The position numbers and the translations under genes were made by a program. This document shows, in pieces, positions 23,343 through 32,416 of a stretch of DNA of 40,706 bases. Location of the stretch: assembly GCA_964553435.1 (NCBI GenBank), contig CAZKKM010000001.1, positions 1 through 40,706 of the forward strand. Direction: 5' to 3'. The notes under the pieces were generated by a model. That model was given only the letters and a program-made list of their open reading frames with translations, was not told where the DNA came from and searched no databases. This stretch comes from RUG11867 sp964553435. Its GTDB lineage: Bacteria; Bacillota_I; Bacilli_A; RF39; UBA660. Each line of letters begins with the position of its first letter. The first letter of the stretch is position 1.

Positions 23343-24720
23343 TGTTTTCTTCTGCCGTCGGCATCGTGAGTTCTATGCCACTTGCATCGATTGTGAATAT
23401 TTGTGTAAATCCTGGTTCCCAAGTGACTTCGACTGTTACGATTCTATTTTCTTCGGTGATGTTTGGTGTATAATGAATGACTCTTTTTCCTCGGTAGGTT
23501 TCCCATGCTGGTTGAACTGTGTCGGCTGAATCGTTCCCTTTGACCTCAAAACTTACAGAAGTTTCATCCACAGAAGCATATTTTTCATTTGGATGAATGA
23601 AAACTCCTATTCTGTGTTCAATCGTCTGATCATCAAGCACGGTACCGTCTATTCTTCCACTGGCACTGAAAGTACCTGGAACTGACAAATCCGCTTTTAT
23701 ATGATCGATTCCCGTCGAGAAATCGGTATTGATCGTTCCATCTGGACTCTTGGCCAAAATCGAAGAATCGGTTAAATATACTTTAAACGTCTGTACGTTT
23801 CCCTGTTCCCAAACGATATCGATCGAAGCTTCGCGAATGACATCGTCGAAAAGTATATCTATTTTGCGAGTGCTACCTACTGCATCTTCACCCCAAGAAA
23901 AAGTATCTCCCTCTTGTGATCTTGCATCTCTGACTGTTATCTGTATAGCTCTCTTCTGCTCGGCCGTCAAAGTCGTAGCATTCAATCCCTGAAAAGCTTC
24001 GATTCCAACGGTGACAAAGTTTCCATTCTCAGAAGACGAATTTATCTTAAACGGTATTTGACCTTGAATTGTCAAAGACTGCTCTTCGACAAAAGATGTC
24101 ATATTGCTGTCGATTAGAGAAATTTTGCCGACGAACGGATTCGATAGAAATGTCATATCGCTTTCGTCCGCCTTTGCATAAATTGCCTGTGGAACATTGT
24201 TACTGAAAACTGTCATGTTTTTGACTGTTGCTGGAACGGTGATGATTCCGTTGGCATAACTTATTTCTCTATCTTTATTTGCCTTGTCTGTTTTGAAACT
24301 CAAGTTAGTCGCATCGCCACTGTAATTGACCGTTACTTTCTTTTCGACGTTATCGACATAGAAGATATTGAGTTCATCGAGGAATGACGAGTCAGTTATC
24401 GGAGTCGAATTGTTATTTTCGTCGAATTCGTACCAACCATAATAATAATAGTAAATATGAACTCCATCGTAATTGGCATTATTGAGATTATATGCTACAT
24501 CGTTCATCGTCGCTTGCGCAGCGCGCTTTGCCGTCAAAACGGTGTTCGGATTGAACTTGCTAATTCCGACTATTTTTGTTCCATTTTCTATATGATCATA
24601 CGTAGTATTGCCGGCATCGGTAGTCTCTTTTATAGAGGCATCGACTTTACCTGCAAACATCACAAACCCACATATTATGATTACTAAAACACTCGATAAT
24701 ATCTTGTTTAACTTATTCAT
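23326..24720 (-). CDS. secreted protein of unknown function
   Basis: 464 residues. A Sec signal peptide (1-28, cleavage near KVDAS) leads a beta-rich body with no membrane anchor or sorting motif. Two related segments can be seen: ASIDIVWEQGNVQTFKVYLTD (about 295-315) and VTVEVTWEPGFTQIFTIDASG (about 430-450), which suggests at least two copies of a beta-sandwich module. The C-terminus is acidic (EENNEEID). It lies between a Flg_new/Big2 surface protein and a small anchored protein in one operon, so it is probably part of a surface complex. AAAGGAA precedes the ATG by 9-10 nt. Confidence 0.82.
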   Translation of the reverse strand: MNKLNKILSSVLVIIICGFVMFAGKVDASIKETTDAGNTTYDHIENGTKIVGISKFNPNTVLTAKRAAQATMNDVAYNLNNANYDGVHIYYYYYGWYEFDENNNSTPITDSSFLDELNIFYVDNVEKKVTVNYSGDATNLSFKTDKANKDREISYANGIITVPATVKNMTVFSNNVPQAIYAKADESDMTFLSNPFVGKISLIDSNMTSFVEEQSLTIQGQIPFKINSSSENGNFVTVGIEAFQGLNATTLTAEQKRAIQITVRDARSQEGDTFSWGEDAVGSTRKIDILFDDVIREASIDIVWEQGNVQTFKVYLTDSSILAKSPDGTINTDFSTGIDHIKADLSVPGTFSASGRIDGTVLDDQTIEHRIGVFIHPNEKYASVDETSVSFEVKGNDSADTVQPAWETYRGKRVIHYTPNITEENRIVTVEVTWEPGFTQIFTIDASGIELTMPTAEENNEEID

Positions 24721-24738
24721 ATCATTTATTCCTTTCTT

Positions 24739-25803
24739 TTAATTTGCACTGATGACTATTGCATTTTGAATGACACTTCTAGGCATCAATTTTCCGGTCG
24801 AAGTGACAGGTTCATTGATCACTTGTCCTCCTGTTGTAGTAATTTGAACCGTTCCACTTACGTAACCACGTTTAGACCCTTTGATTCTGACGTATACTTC
24901 GCCCATCGCACTCGATGGCTCAGGTACATACTCTATCGTATAAGTCTCGGGCTGTTCTGGAACCGGTGTATCTGGTATTGGATCCACAGGATTCGGATCG
25001 ACAGGATTCGGATCTACGGGAGTAGTTGGCGCGGCCGTTACTGTGACAGTAACCGATGCTTTTTTGCCATCGACTTCTAATGTGATGATGGCTGTACCTA
25101 CACCTCTTGCTCTTACTGTACCGTTGTTATCGACAGTCGCTATGTAACTATTAGAAGTCGTCCATTTATATGTTCTGCCAACAGCTTCTACTGGTGTCAA
25201 AGTTATAGCTAATCTTCGTGTGTTACCTACCCGCAAACTCAATGTCGTCGGACTCAAAGTCACTTTCTCTGCAGGAACAGAGGTAATGGTATTTCCTTGT
25301 CCATCTTCCCATTTTGCAATCAAAGTGATGTTAGTCGTCACCTTGCTAGAAAAATCGAAATCTTCTCCCTTATATTGCCATGAGACGAATTTGTATCCTT
25401 CTCTTACCGGATCTGCTGGTTGATTGACAGTCCCGTCCGTATTCGTTCTTACCGAAGCTACACTACTTCCTCCGTTCGAATTGAACGAAACGATATAAGT
25501 TCCCGCAACAGGACTTCCTTCGATCCAACGCGCCTCGATTACCATATCTTCGGTTATCTTGGTATCGAAATCGAATATGCCATCGTTATAATACCAGTTG
25601 TCGAATGTAAATCCATCCTTAGTCGGATCTACAGGTCTGGTAGCCTGTTTGAATACCTTGACTCTCTCGGTTGGCACGAACGAACCGCCATTAGTATTGT
25701 ACATGATATCGTAAGTCTTTATGTTGAAAAGAATTACGACTACGATGATGATGGCGACGACGATCGAGGCAACTAAGATAGCCACTTGTTTCTTTTTCAT
25801 CAT
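24739..25803 (-). CDS. membrane-anchored protein with Flg_new repeats and a Big2 domain
   Basis: 354 residues. A membrane segment (7-28) anchors an ectodomain with two Listeria-Bacteroides repeats (about 31-94 and 103-166; motifs DGFTFDNWYY and EGYKFVSWQY, ending in ARW and AKW), a bacterial Ig-like Big2 domain (176-256, with TPVEAVGRTYKWTTSNSYIA), a Pro-rich linker of VDPNP repeats (257-286) and a small C-terminal beta domain. The repeats are of the type also found in the giant prepilin at 1301-3370. It is the first gene of a three-gene surface operon behind the leader at 25804-26032. AGGA precedes two adjacent ATGs. Confidence 0.87.
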   Translation of the reverse strand: MMKKKQVAILVASIVVAIIIVVVILFNIKTYDIMYNTNGGSFVPTERVKVFKQATRPVDPTKDGFTFDNWYYNDGIFDFDTKITEDMVIEARWIEGSPVAGTYIVSFNSNGGSSVASVRTNTDGTVNQPADPVREGYKFVSWQYKGEDFDFSSKVTTNITLIAKWEDGQGNTITSVPAEKVTLSPTTLSLRVGNTRRLAITLTPVEAVGRTYKWTTSNSYIATVDNNGTVRARGVGTAIITLEVDGKKASVTVTVTAAPTTPVDPNPVDPNPVDPIPDTPVPEQPETYTIEYVPEPSSAMGEVYVRIKGSKRGYVSGTVQITTTGGQVINEPVTSTGKLMPRSVIQNAIVISAN

Positions 25804-26032
25804 TCTTCCTACTTTCTAATTTTTTGTTGTGGACTAAAAATTGTCCACTTGACATAAAATGTCTTCGAATTTACCCCTAATCACTCTCCTTAAATGTTCG
25901 CACACATTCCGACACTCATCGTCTCGAAAATGCTCTCTCGTGCTTCAAGCTCCGGTTTCTAAAGGCTTCAGACACTTTCAGTAATGAAATCCGGAACCGT
26001 ATTTCTGTCACGAGAAAACAGAAATATCTGTA
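25804..26032 (-). ncRNA. hairpin-rich leader or small RNA upstream of the surface operon
   Basis: The 229 nt between a consensus promoter and the ATG at 25803 hold a chain of hairpins: ATTTCTGT/ACAGAAAT (26001-26025), TTTCA/TGAAA, AATGT/ACATT (25893-25908), GACAT/ATGTC (25851-25863) and GTGGAC/GTCCAC (25829-25848). No terminator-type T-run is seen, so it may be a long 5' leader of the operon or a separate RNA. I recognise no T-box, known riboswitch core, 6S or RNase P sequence. It is not coding: a 71-codon open frame here has no ribosome-binding site. Confidence 0.45.
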
Positions 26033-26038
26033 ACGTTT

Positions 26039-26067
26039 ATTATAAAGACTCGACTTCGATATGTCAA
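26039..26067 (-). promoter_or_regulatory. consensus sigma-A promoter of the leader/surface operon
   Basis: Minus strand: TTGACA (26062-26067), 17 nt, TATAAT (26039-26044), a perfect match to both consensus boxes. This implies strong expression. Confidence 0.88.
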
Positions 26068-26169
26068 CAACTTTATGACGGATTTTGTAAAGTTTTAGAC
26101 AAACAAACGTGTCAAACAACTGTATACACAAATTTTACACTTTCTTAGAACACTTATCATAATATTTTA

Positions 26170-26178
26170 TGGTATAAT
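26170..26178 (+). promoter_or_regulatory. extended -10 promoter of the gene at 26235
   Basis: TGGTATAAT, with TATAAT at 26173-26178 and no good -35. AGGAAGG (26212-26218) is 16 nt before the ATG, which is longer than usual. Confidence 0.5.
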
Positions 26179-26234
26179 TTGTCGAAATATGTTAATATAC
26201 TGGTATATATTAGGAAGGATATAGAAATATTTTT

Positions 26235-27803
26235 ATGGAAGTAAATGAAAATGAAAAAACGGAAATGTTAAGTTCACAACCCGACATTTCACAAACAGCA
26301 ACAATGCAATCTTCAAAGACCGATGAAATTTTCTCTTTGGACGAGAATTCATCACCAACTAAGGATAATATGAAAGACACACCACCTTCGGTTGCGGATC
26401 AAAAACCTAAAAGCAAAAAAGAATTTACCATCATAGGGGCAATCATCGTTCTCATCGTCTTGGCTGTCGCGGCTGGTTATTATCTCTTATCTCCGCTCAC
26501 ACCAAAGAAAGTTTTTGATCTGGCAATCGAAGATATGTACAAAATGGCCAAAGATATATACGACCCGGCGAACGACGGAGAGTTTTCAGGTACAAATTTT
26601 CTCGAAAAAAATCTTTCTGCCAATCTGAACGGAACATTTACTCTCTTTGCCAATGGACAAACAACTTCGTATGGTCTCAACTCTCTTGTCGAAATGAGCA
26701 AATCATCGAAGGAACTATCTACATCTATCGAACTAAGTCAAGATGAACAAAAAGTTCTCGATTTTGACATTTATCGACAAAACAAAAAAGCATACATCCA
26801 AAGCAAAAAATTGTTCCCAAAAATCTTCGATCTCGGAGAGATAGACTACGAGATTATAGACGAGTTAGACGAACTCGAACAAGATGACACGTTTGGTCTC
26901 ATAACCGCAACAAAAGACTACTTGCTCGAAAACATGAAAGAAGAAGATTTTTCACAAAGTAACGACACCCTGCTCATCAATGGTACCGACAACAAAGTGA
27001 TCAAATACACATATACGATGACTTCTAAGGTGTCAGAAAATCTTTTCAAAGGTTATGCCGATTATATAGATAATTTAGTGAAATCTAATTCGCTTCAATT
27101 GAGTTCTAAAACTCGCGCGAGCATTTCAGAATTGAAAAATGCCAACTACGATAACTTCGAAACACTTCAAATAGATCTTTATGCTTCACGTGGTAAGAAC
27201 ATTTACGGTTTTGATATTGAAAAAGAAGGGGTAAAATTGATTAGATTTTACTACTTAAATGGTAAACTAGAAGCTGCTATAAGAGATGAAGATGAAGATT
27301 CCGATGTACTGTGGTTTATGGGAGAAACAATTTCAGATAAACTCAACATCGATATCTATGGGAAAGCAAATGAAGATGAGGATGAAAAAAGATATGCCAC
27401 TATCGTCATCGAAGAATCTAACGAACATAAAATTGAAATAAGTTACACGATCGATGCCGAGACAGATACTCTCGAAGGAACGTTATCCATCGAAACAGAA
27501 AGTCAAAAAAGCGATGATGACATCACTTTCGACTATGAGATAACCTTCTCGGTCGGAACGAATGATTTCGATGCCGAAATAAACTTGAATTATACTTTGT
27601 GCACCATCGACAATGTGAACTTGCCTTCTTTCGACGATACTGCAAAGATAGAAGATCTGACCGAAGAAGATTATGAAAGTATTTTTACCAACTTTGAAAA
27701 TGCCGTCACAGGAACGGACTTTGAATTCGTCTTAGTTCTTCTCGATTCTTTAAATGCAAACTACGATCTCGATGACGATTACGATTATTCGGATAATTTT
27801 TAA
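26235..27803 (+). CDS. acidic single-pass membrane protein, unknown
   Basis: 522 residues. A Ser/Thr- and acid-rich cytoplasmic N-terminus (1-62) is followed by KPKSKK, one membrane segment (66-86) and a long extracellular part. The outer part contains repeated beta strands with many Asp/Glu residues and ends in DLDDDYDYSDNF. The layout (disordered inner tail, one helix, large beta domain) resembles DUF6583-like proteins of Bacillota, but I am not certain. No catalytic motif is seen. The start is uncertain because AGGAAGG is 16 nt from the ATG. It is a single-gene unit with a strong terminator. Confidence 0.8.
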   Translation: MEVNENEKTEMLSSQPDISQTATMQSSKTDEIFSLDENSSPTKDNMKDTPPSVADQKPKSKKEFTIIGAIIVLIVLAVAAGYYLLSPLTPKKVFDLAIEDMYKMAKDIYDPANDGEFSGTNFLEKNLSANLNGTFTLFANGQTTSYGLNSLVEMSKSSKELSTSIELSQDEQKVLDFDIYRQNKKAYIQSKKLFPKIFDLGEIDYEIIDELDELEQDDTFGLITATKDYLLENMKEEDFSQSNDTLLINGTDNKVIKYTYTMTSKVSENLFKGYADYIDNLVKSNSLQLSSKTRASISELKNANYDNFETLQIDLYASRGKNIYGFDIEKEGVKLIRFYYLNGKLEAAIRDEDEDSDVLWFMGETISDKLNIDIYGKANEDEDEKRYATIVIEESNEHKIEISYTIDAETDTLEGTLSIETESQKSDDDITFDYEITFSVGTNDFDAEINLNYTLCTIDNVNLPSFDDTAKIEDLTEEDYESIFTNFENAVTGTDFEFVLVLLDSLNANYDLDDDYDYSDNF

Positions 27804-27815
27804 AGCCGAACATAT

Positions 27816-27845
27816 GGGATGAACAAAATCATCCCTTTTTCTTTG
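27816..27845 (+). terminator. terminator of the gene at 26235-27803
   Basis: GGGATGA (27816-27822) / TCATCCC (27829-27835) followed by TTTTTCTTT. Confidence 0.88.
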
Positions 27846-27846
27846 A

Positions 27847-27874
27847 CAAAAATACCGCTTTCAAGCGGTATTTT
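27847..27874 (-). terminator. terminator of pnp, possibly bidirectional
   Basis: AATACCGCTT (27851-27860) / AAGCGGTATT (27863-27872). The minus strand continues TTTTTGTC and the plus strand TTTTGATT, so it could serve both directions. Confidence 0.82.
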
Positions 27875-27890
27875 GATTATCGATCGAATC

Positions 27891-30074
27891 TTACTTCTCT
27901 CGTTTTTCTTTTTTAACTTTACCTATTTTTTCCTCATCTTTTTTGCTGAGTCTTGACAAAGCAGCTTTGCGCGATAAATTCAGTCTTCCTCTGTTGTCAT
28001 ATCCCAAGGATTTGACTATGATTTCATCACCGACAGAGACAACATCGGCTGGTGTTTTCACTCTTTCATTGGCCATTTCGGAAACGTGTACTCTGCCTTC
28101 ACAACCTGTCCACAACTCGACGAAACAACTGAATTCGTCGACTTTCGTAACTTTGCCGGTATAGATTTTGCCATCCTCGACTTCACGCACGACATTCTCG
28201 ATCATTTCGATTGTCTTGTCGATGATAGTTTTATCTGTATGATAGACTACTACATGTCCATCATCGTCGATATCGACCTTGACGGCATCTTTGTCATTTA
28301 CTGTTTTGACATTTGAAGCTTCCAATATTATCTTCGTTATCATTTCGCCTCCGCGACCGATGACATCTTTGATTTTTTCTGGTTTGATCGTTATAGTGGC
28401 AATCTTAGGAGCATATTGAGATAACTCTTTACGTGGTTCTTCGATGACAGAAGCCATCAAATCGAGTATTTCCATGCGTGCTTTTTTAGCTTGACTCAAT
28501 GCCTCTTTCAAAATTGCTTCGGTAACACCCTTTATCTTAATATCCATCTGCAAAGCCGTTATACCCTTTCGAGTTCCCGCAACTTTGAAATCCATATCTC
28601 CCATGTGATCTTCTAGTCCTTGAATATCGGTGAGAATCGCATGCTTTTTGCCTTTTGTAATGAGTCCCATCGCTATTCCTGCAACTGGTGCTTTGATAGG
28701 TACACCGGCCGCCATCAATGATAGGCACCCTGCACAAATAGAGGCTTGACTAGATGAACCATTCGATTCTAATATTTCGCTTACCACACGCACGGTGTAA
28801 GGAAACTCTTCTTCGCTGGGCATGACCTGCAGTAAAGCGCGTTCGCCTAAGGCACCGTGACCAATTTCGCGTCTACCAGGTGCGCCATATCTTCCGGTTT
28901 CGCCGACACTGAAATTTGGAAAGTTGTAATGGAGCATGAATCTTTTCATATCCTCTATTCCAAGACCATCCAAAATCTGATGTTCTCCCATGGCTCCCAA
29001 TGTAGTCGTAGCCAATGCCTGCGTCTGTCCCCTCGTGAACAACGCACTTCCATGCGTTCTCGGAAGCAGATCGATAGATGCAGAAAGAGGTCTAATCTCA
29101 TTCAAAGCTCTACCATCCGGACGGATGTGTTCCTCTACGATTAAGTCGCGAACTAACTCGGCCTCTTCTTCGTCCACCAAAGTTCTGACATCTTTCAAGA
29201 TATCGGCTAAATTTTCGCTCGCAGCATAGATTTCGCTGAAATGTCCAATAGTTTGAACTTTTAGATTTTCGATTGCCGCACTCTTTTCATCTCGCGGCAT
29301 AGTTGTTCTCAAAATGTTCAACATTTCATCATGAGCATACGATTTGACGATTTCGGAAAGTTCGGAATCGATGGCAGCTAAATCGACTGTGACCTTCTCT
29401 ACTCCGACTTCATCTCTAATTTTTTCTTGGAATTCACAAAGTTCTCGAATCGCTTTTTGTCCTTCCTCGATCGCCTTGATCATGACTTTCTCATCGACTT
29501 CTTTGGCACCGGCTTCTATCATACAAATATCTGTCTTAGTTCCCGCGACGGTGAGAATGAGTTCGGACTGTTCGGTCTCCTCGACTGTCGGATTTATGAT
29601 GTATTCTTTTCCAATTTTGCCGACTCTCACTCCGGCAATGGGCCCATCGAACGGAATATTGCTTATGCAAAGTGCCGCCGAAGCACCCAACATAGCAGTC
29701 ATCTCAGGGCTGTTGTCGGGATCGACCGACAAAACCGTATTTATAACCTGAACTTCGTTTCTAAATCCATCCGCGAACATCGGTCTAATCGGTCTATCTA
29801 TCAGACGCGATGCTAAAGTCGCCTCTTCTGTTGGCCTACCTTCTCTTTTGATAAATCCCCCCGGAATCTTTCCTACCGAATACAACTTCTCTTGATAAAG
29901 AACAGTCAAAGGAAAAAAGTCGGCCGTGCTCACGTTATCGGACATGACTGCACACGACAATACGACCGTATCTCCATATCTAACCAATACCGCTCCATTT
30001 GCTTGTTTTGCAAGTTCTCCCGTCTCGATGACGATTTGTCTTCCTCTAAAATCTAATTTGAATTCCTTCTTCAT
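27891..30074 (-). CDS. pnp: polyribonucleotide nucleotidyltransferase (PNPase)
   Basis: 727 residues with the full PNPase layout: RNase PH domain 1 (about 1-215), a helical linker, RNase PH domain 2 (about 315-540), a KH domain (about 555-615, with VIGRGGEMITKI) and an S1 domain (about 620-695, GKVTKVDEFSCFVEL). Typical blocks include GGFIKREGRPTE and LIDRPIRPMFADGF in the first domain and FPYTVRVVSEILESNGSSS and GVPIKAPVAGIAMGL in the second. It degrades RNA 3' to 5' using phosphate, in the cytoplasm. In most Bacillota pnp follows rpsO directly; here an unknown gene is inserted between them. Confidence 0.98.
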   Translation of the reverse strand: MKKEFKLDFRGRQIVIETGELAKQANGAVLVRYGDTVVLSCAVMSDNVSTADFFPLTVLYQEKLYSVGKIPGGFIKREGRPTEEATLASRLIDRPIRPMFADGFRNEVQVINTVLSVDPDNSPEMTAMLGASAALCISNIPFDGPIAGVRVGKIGKEYIINPTVEETEQSELILTVAGTKTDICMIEAGAKEVDEKVMIKAIEEGQKAIRELCEFQEKIRDEVGVEKVTVDLAAIDSELSEIVKSYAHDEMLNILRTTMPRDEKSAAIENLKVQTIGHFSEIYAASENLADILKDVRTLVDEEEAELVRDLIVEEHIRPDGRALNEIRPLSASIDLLPRTHGSALFTRGQTQALATTTLGAMGEHQILDGLGIEDMKRFMLHYNFPNFSVGETGRYGAPGRREIGHGALGERALLQVMPSEEEFPYTVRVVSEILESNGSSSQASICAGCLSLMAAGVPIKAPVAGIAMGLITKGKKHAILTDIQGLEDHMGDMDFKVAGTRKGITALQMDIKIKGVTEAILKEALSQAKKARMEILDLMASVIEEPRKELSQYAPKIATITIKPEKIKDVIGRGGEMITKIILEASNVKTVNDKDAVKVDIDDDGHVVVYHTDKTIIDKTIEMIENVVREVEDGKIYTGKVTKVDEFSCFVELWTGCEGRVHVSEMANERVKTPADVVSVGDEIIVKSLGYDNRGRLNLSRKAALSRLSKKDEEKIGKVKKEKREK

Positions 30075-30092
30075 ACTTTACCTCTTTCTTTA

Positions 30093-30740
30093 TTATTTGT
30101 ATATTTTACCAAATGTGCCAATTTTACAAAGCGGTCTTACCGATATACCTCTCTGCACAGTGATTTCTTTTCCATGACAAGCGACATAAAAATGGTTGTA
30201 TAAACTACTAAGTCTGTCTTCACTCTCATACTGCCTGTATAATTCTTTAAATACATCAAAATTTTGTGCAACTAAAAACTTCTCCATATTTCCAGGTATT
30301 TGACTTCCTATTTCACTTATGATATCTATGCCTTTTCGACTATATTTTTTGACAGTTTTATCTATATCGATTCCCGGAAGGAATGCTCCTTCTATAGAAG
30401 AATTCGCTCTATTAGTATCGGTCTCCCGTCTACCATCGAAACCGAATCGATATAATATCGCGCCCTTCTCTAGTTGAGCATAATACCATTTCGAAAAATC
30501 TTTTAATTTCGTCGGGTCCGGATAACCCTTTCGTCTTTTCAACTCCTCTTCGACTCTGCAAAACTTTAAACTTCCCTCTATAGAAAAAGACTTTTGAAAC
30601 TGACTGTCTGCTACTATGAGTATCTCTTCCATATCTAGATTACTTAAACTTTGTGGATATATCAACCAATTCGCCTGTCTTTCGCCGTCTCCAGTATTAA
30701 AAAACAATTCCACTTCCACTTCTTGCGTAAATGTCACCAC
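30093..30740 (-). CDS. unknown protein encoded between rpsO and pnp
   Basis: 215 residues, no signal peptide or membrane segment. I recognise no domain. Recurring features are a WLIYPQSL stretch, a basic-acidic helix (EEELKRRKGYPDPTKLKDFS) and a C-terminal ISVRPLCKIGTFGKIY. The start is uncertain: AGGTGG overlaps tandem GTG codons at 30738-30740, and the true start may be a GTG or TTG a few codons downstream. It is flanked closely (36 bp after rpsO, 18 bp before pnp) and so is co-transcribed with them. Codon use is like the neighbours. Confidence 0.65.
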   Translation of the reverse strand: MVTFTQEVEVELFFNTGDGERQANWLIYPQSLSNLDMEEILIVADSQFQKSFSIEGSLKFCRVEEELKRRKGYPDPTKLKDFSKWYYAQLEKGAILYRFGFDGRRETDTNRANSSIEGAFLPGIDIDKTVKKYSRKGIDIISEIGSQIPGNMEKFLVAQNFDVFKELYRQYESEDRLSSLYNHFYVACHGKEITVQRGISVRPLCKIGTFGKIYK

Positions 30741-30776
30741 CTAAATAAAATAAAAGACACTAAAAAAGTAAGTGCC

Positions 30777-31046
30777 TTATTTTCTAATATTTAACTTTTT
30801 AATAAGTTCACGATAACTTACTACGTCGGTATCTCTAAGATAATCGAGAAGACTACGTCTCTTACCGACTTTCATGAGTAAGCCTCTTTTAGAATGATAA
30901 TCGTGCTTATGCTCTTTCAAGTGCTCGGTCAAATCGTTGATTTCATCAGTTAGAATGGCGATTTGAACTTCTGTCCTACCGGTGTCCTTATCGTTTTTAC
31001 CGAACTCTTTGACACGTGCAAGCTTTCTTTCTTTAGAAACTGCCAT
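30777..31046 (-). CDS. rpsO: 30S ribosomal protein S15
   Basis: 89 residues, the normal length. The sequence has the expected blocks: FGKNDKDTGRTEVQIAILT, LKEHKHDYHSKRGLL, and GKRRSLLDYLRDTDVVSYREL. It binds the central domain of 16S rRNA early in assembly. AAAGGAGG lies 6 nt before the ATG, an almost ideal ribosome-binding site. It heads an rpsO-unknown-pnp unit. The leader has a hairpin (31085-31112) that could mediate feedback by S15, which is known for several unrelated rpsO leaders. Confidence 0.98.
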   Translation of the reverse strand: MAVSKERKLARVKEFGKNDKDTGRTEVQIAILTDEINDLTEHLKEHKHDYHSKRGLLMKVGKRRSLLDYLRDTDVVSYRELIKKLNIRK

Positions 31047-31084
31047 AAAAATTCCTCCTTTTTCTATTATAGACCGATTTAAAC

Positions 31085-31161
31085 TTTGTATGTAAGATGG
31101 AGTTCATACAAACAATGTAAAAATCTATTAGTAGTATACTAAACATTTTCCCATTTTACAA
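31085..31161 (-). promoter_or_regulatory. rpsO promoter and leader hairpin
   Basis: Promoter on the minus strand: TTGTAA (31156-31161), 17 nt, TATACT (31133-31138). The leader folds into TTTGTATG/CATACAAA (31085-31092 / 31105-31112), 8 bp with a 12-nt loop, ending about 38 nt before the ATG. A second TATAAT-like box lies nearer the gene, but its -35 is poor. Confidence 0.6.
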
Positions 31162-31185
31162 GCAAAACTTTTCTCTGACGCACAT

Positions 31186-32322
31186 CTATTTTAACGTTCT
31201 CTCGACTTCGCTAGTCATATTGTATTCGCTCGTAATGCCGAAATAATCTTCTATCGTCAGCCAATTCCCTCCATTATATAACAAAGTAGCCAACTCTACA
31301 CCGACATATCTCAAATGCCAAGGTTCATACATATAACCGGTCTCGGCCTCTTTTCCTTCGGGATAGCGAATTATAAAACCGTATTTATAGCAATTTTCTT
31401 GAACCCAAATGCCTTCTTTCGTTTTCGCAAATGCCTGTGTAACTGAATTCAAATCGAAAGCCAATCCAGTTTGATGTTCACTATGACCTGGTTGGGCAGA
31501 ATACGTATCGACTTCATTCTCCCCACTTTGCCTTATATACTTGTCATAAAGACGCGCTTGATAATCGTACGATCTATACCCACTTGCAATCCACAAGGAA
31601 AGCCCGATACTTCTGGCATCTTTTGCCATTTTTTCGAAAGCATCCAAAGTATCGATATCGAGAAAATCGGCACCCATTTCCTTTGTAACTGGTCGTTTCG
31701 TATTCTGTGGTATAAAGGATCTTGGCAAAGAGTAAGTCTTGTTTACGACGATATATCCGTCGACATAAGTGACACCATCCCGATTTTCAACTACGTGACC
31801 AGTATCGGTGAACCCTGAAATTTCTTCTGACACAAAAGGATCATCGGAAACTTCTTCTTTGCTAGTTTCGTTTAAAACTATCGAATTCTCTTTCGATATA
31901 TATGCTGATTCATGTGGCTCAAAGCCGATGTCTTCGACTGAAGACAATGTCTCTTTATTTGGCTTCAAATCTCGAACCAAAACGACGATGTCGCTGAAAG
32001 CGGAAACCGACACGAACACTGCCGAAGCGATCGTCGCCACCGTCATATAAACGAGCCCATGTAACTGTAATGACTTCGTCAATTTTCCAAAAACCGGTAT
32101 TCTTTTTAAAACGAATCGAGGAGCATCATCTGATTTTTTTGTTTTTTCGATATCATTTAAGATTGCTCGATAGGCATCGACGACATCTCCCAAGTTCGGT
32201 AAATCTTCACGATCGATATTTGAATAACAAAGACGACAAACTCTTTCATACGCGGCTTTTGCCTCTTCTTTTGTCGCCGGTTCCCTCAAATTTAATATTT
32301 TATAACACTCTTTAATATTCAT
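31186..32322 (-). CDS. VanY-type D-Ala-D-Ala carboxypeptidase with a degenerate J-like domain
   Basis: 378 residues. Residues 1-60 resemble a J domain (CYKILNLREPATKEEAKAAY, then DVVDAYRAIL) without the HPD motif (YSN here). FGKLTKSLQL leads to a membrane segment (about 88-110). The outer part ends in a peptidase M15/VanY domain (about 190-365) with SGYRSYDYQ, the zinc/catalytic block GHSEHQTGLAFD (H283, D290) and EPWHLRY (E333, H336). It would trim D-Ala from peptidoglycan stems outside the membrane while the J-like domain faces the cytoplasm. The next gene upstream has the same N-terminal layout. Consensus promoter, AGAGGAT ribosome-binding site. Confidence 0.9.
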   Translation of the reverse strand: MNIKECYKILNLREPATKEEAKAAYERVCRLCYSNIDREDLPNLGDVVDAYRAILNDIEKTKKSDDAPRFVLKRIPVFGKLTKSLQLHGLVYMTVATIASAVFVSVSAFSDIVVLVRDLKPNKETLSSVEDIGFEPHESAYISKENSIVLNETSKEEVSDDPFVSEEISGFTDTGHVVENRDGVTYVDGYIVVNKTYSLPRSFIPQNTKRPVTKEMGADFLDIDTLDAFEKMAKDARSIGLSLWIASGYRSYDYQARLYDKYIRQSGENEVDTYSAQPGHSEHQTGLAFDLNSVTQAFAKTKEGIWVQENCYKYGFIIRYPEGKEAETGYMYEPWHLRYVGVELATLLYNGGNWLTIEDYFGITSEYNMTSEVERTLK

Positions 32323-32347
32323 AATCTATCCTCTTATTTACGATTTA

Positions 32348-32375
32348 ATTATACATTATTTGTGGATTTTGTCAA
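32348..32375 (-). promoter_or_regulatory. consensus sigma-A promoter of the VanY gene
   Basis: Minus strand: TTGACA (32370-32375), 16 nt, TATAAT (32348-32353). Confidence 0.82.
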
Positions 32376-32382
32376 AGCCCTT

Positions 32383-32414
32383 TAAAAAGGACTATCTTAT
32401 TCCATGATAGTCCT
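32383..32414 (-). terminator. terminator of the gene at 32417-34414
   Basis: AGGACTATC (32388-32396) / GATAGTCCT (32406-32414), a 9-bp stem followed on the minus strand by TTTTTAAAGG. Confidence 0.82.
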
Positions 32415-32416
32415 AA

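Noticed and set aside
25916..26131. 71-codon minus-strand open frame in the leader region
   Set aside because: No ribosome-binding site, it crosses the consensus promoter and its composition is not protein-like.
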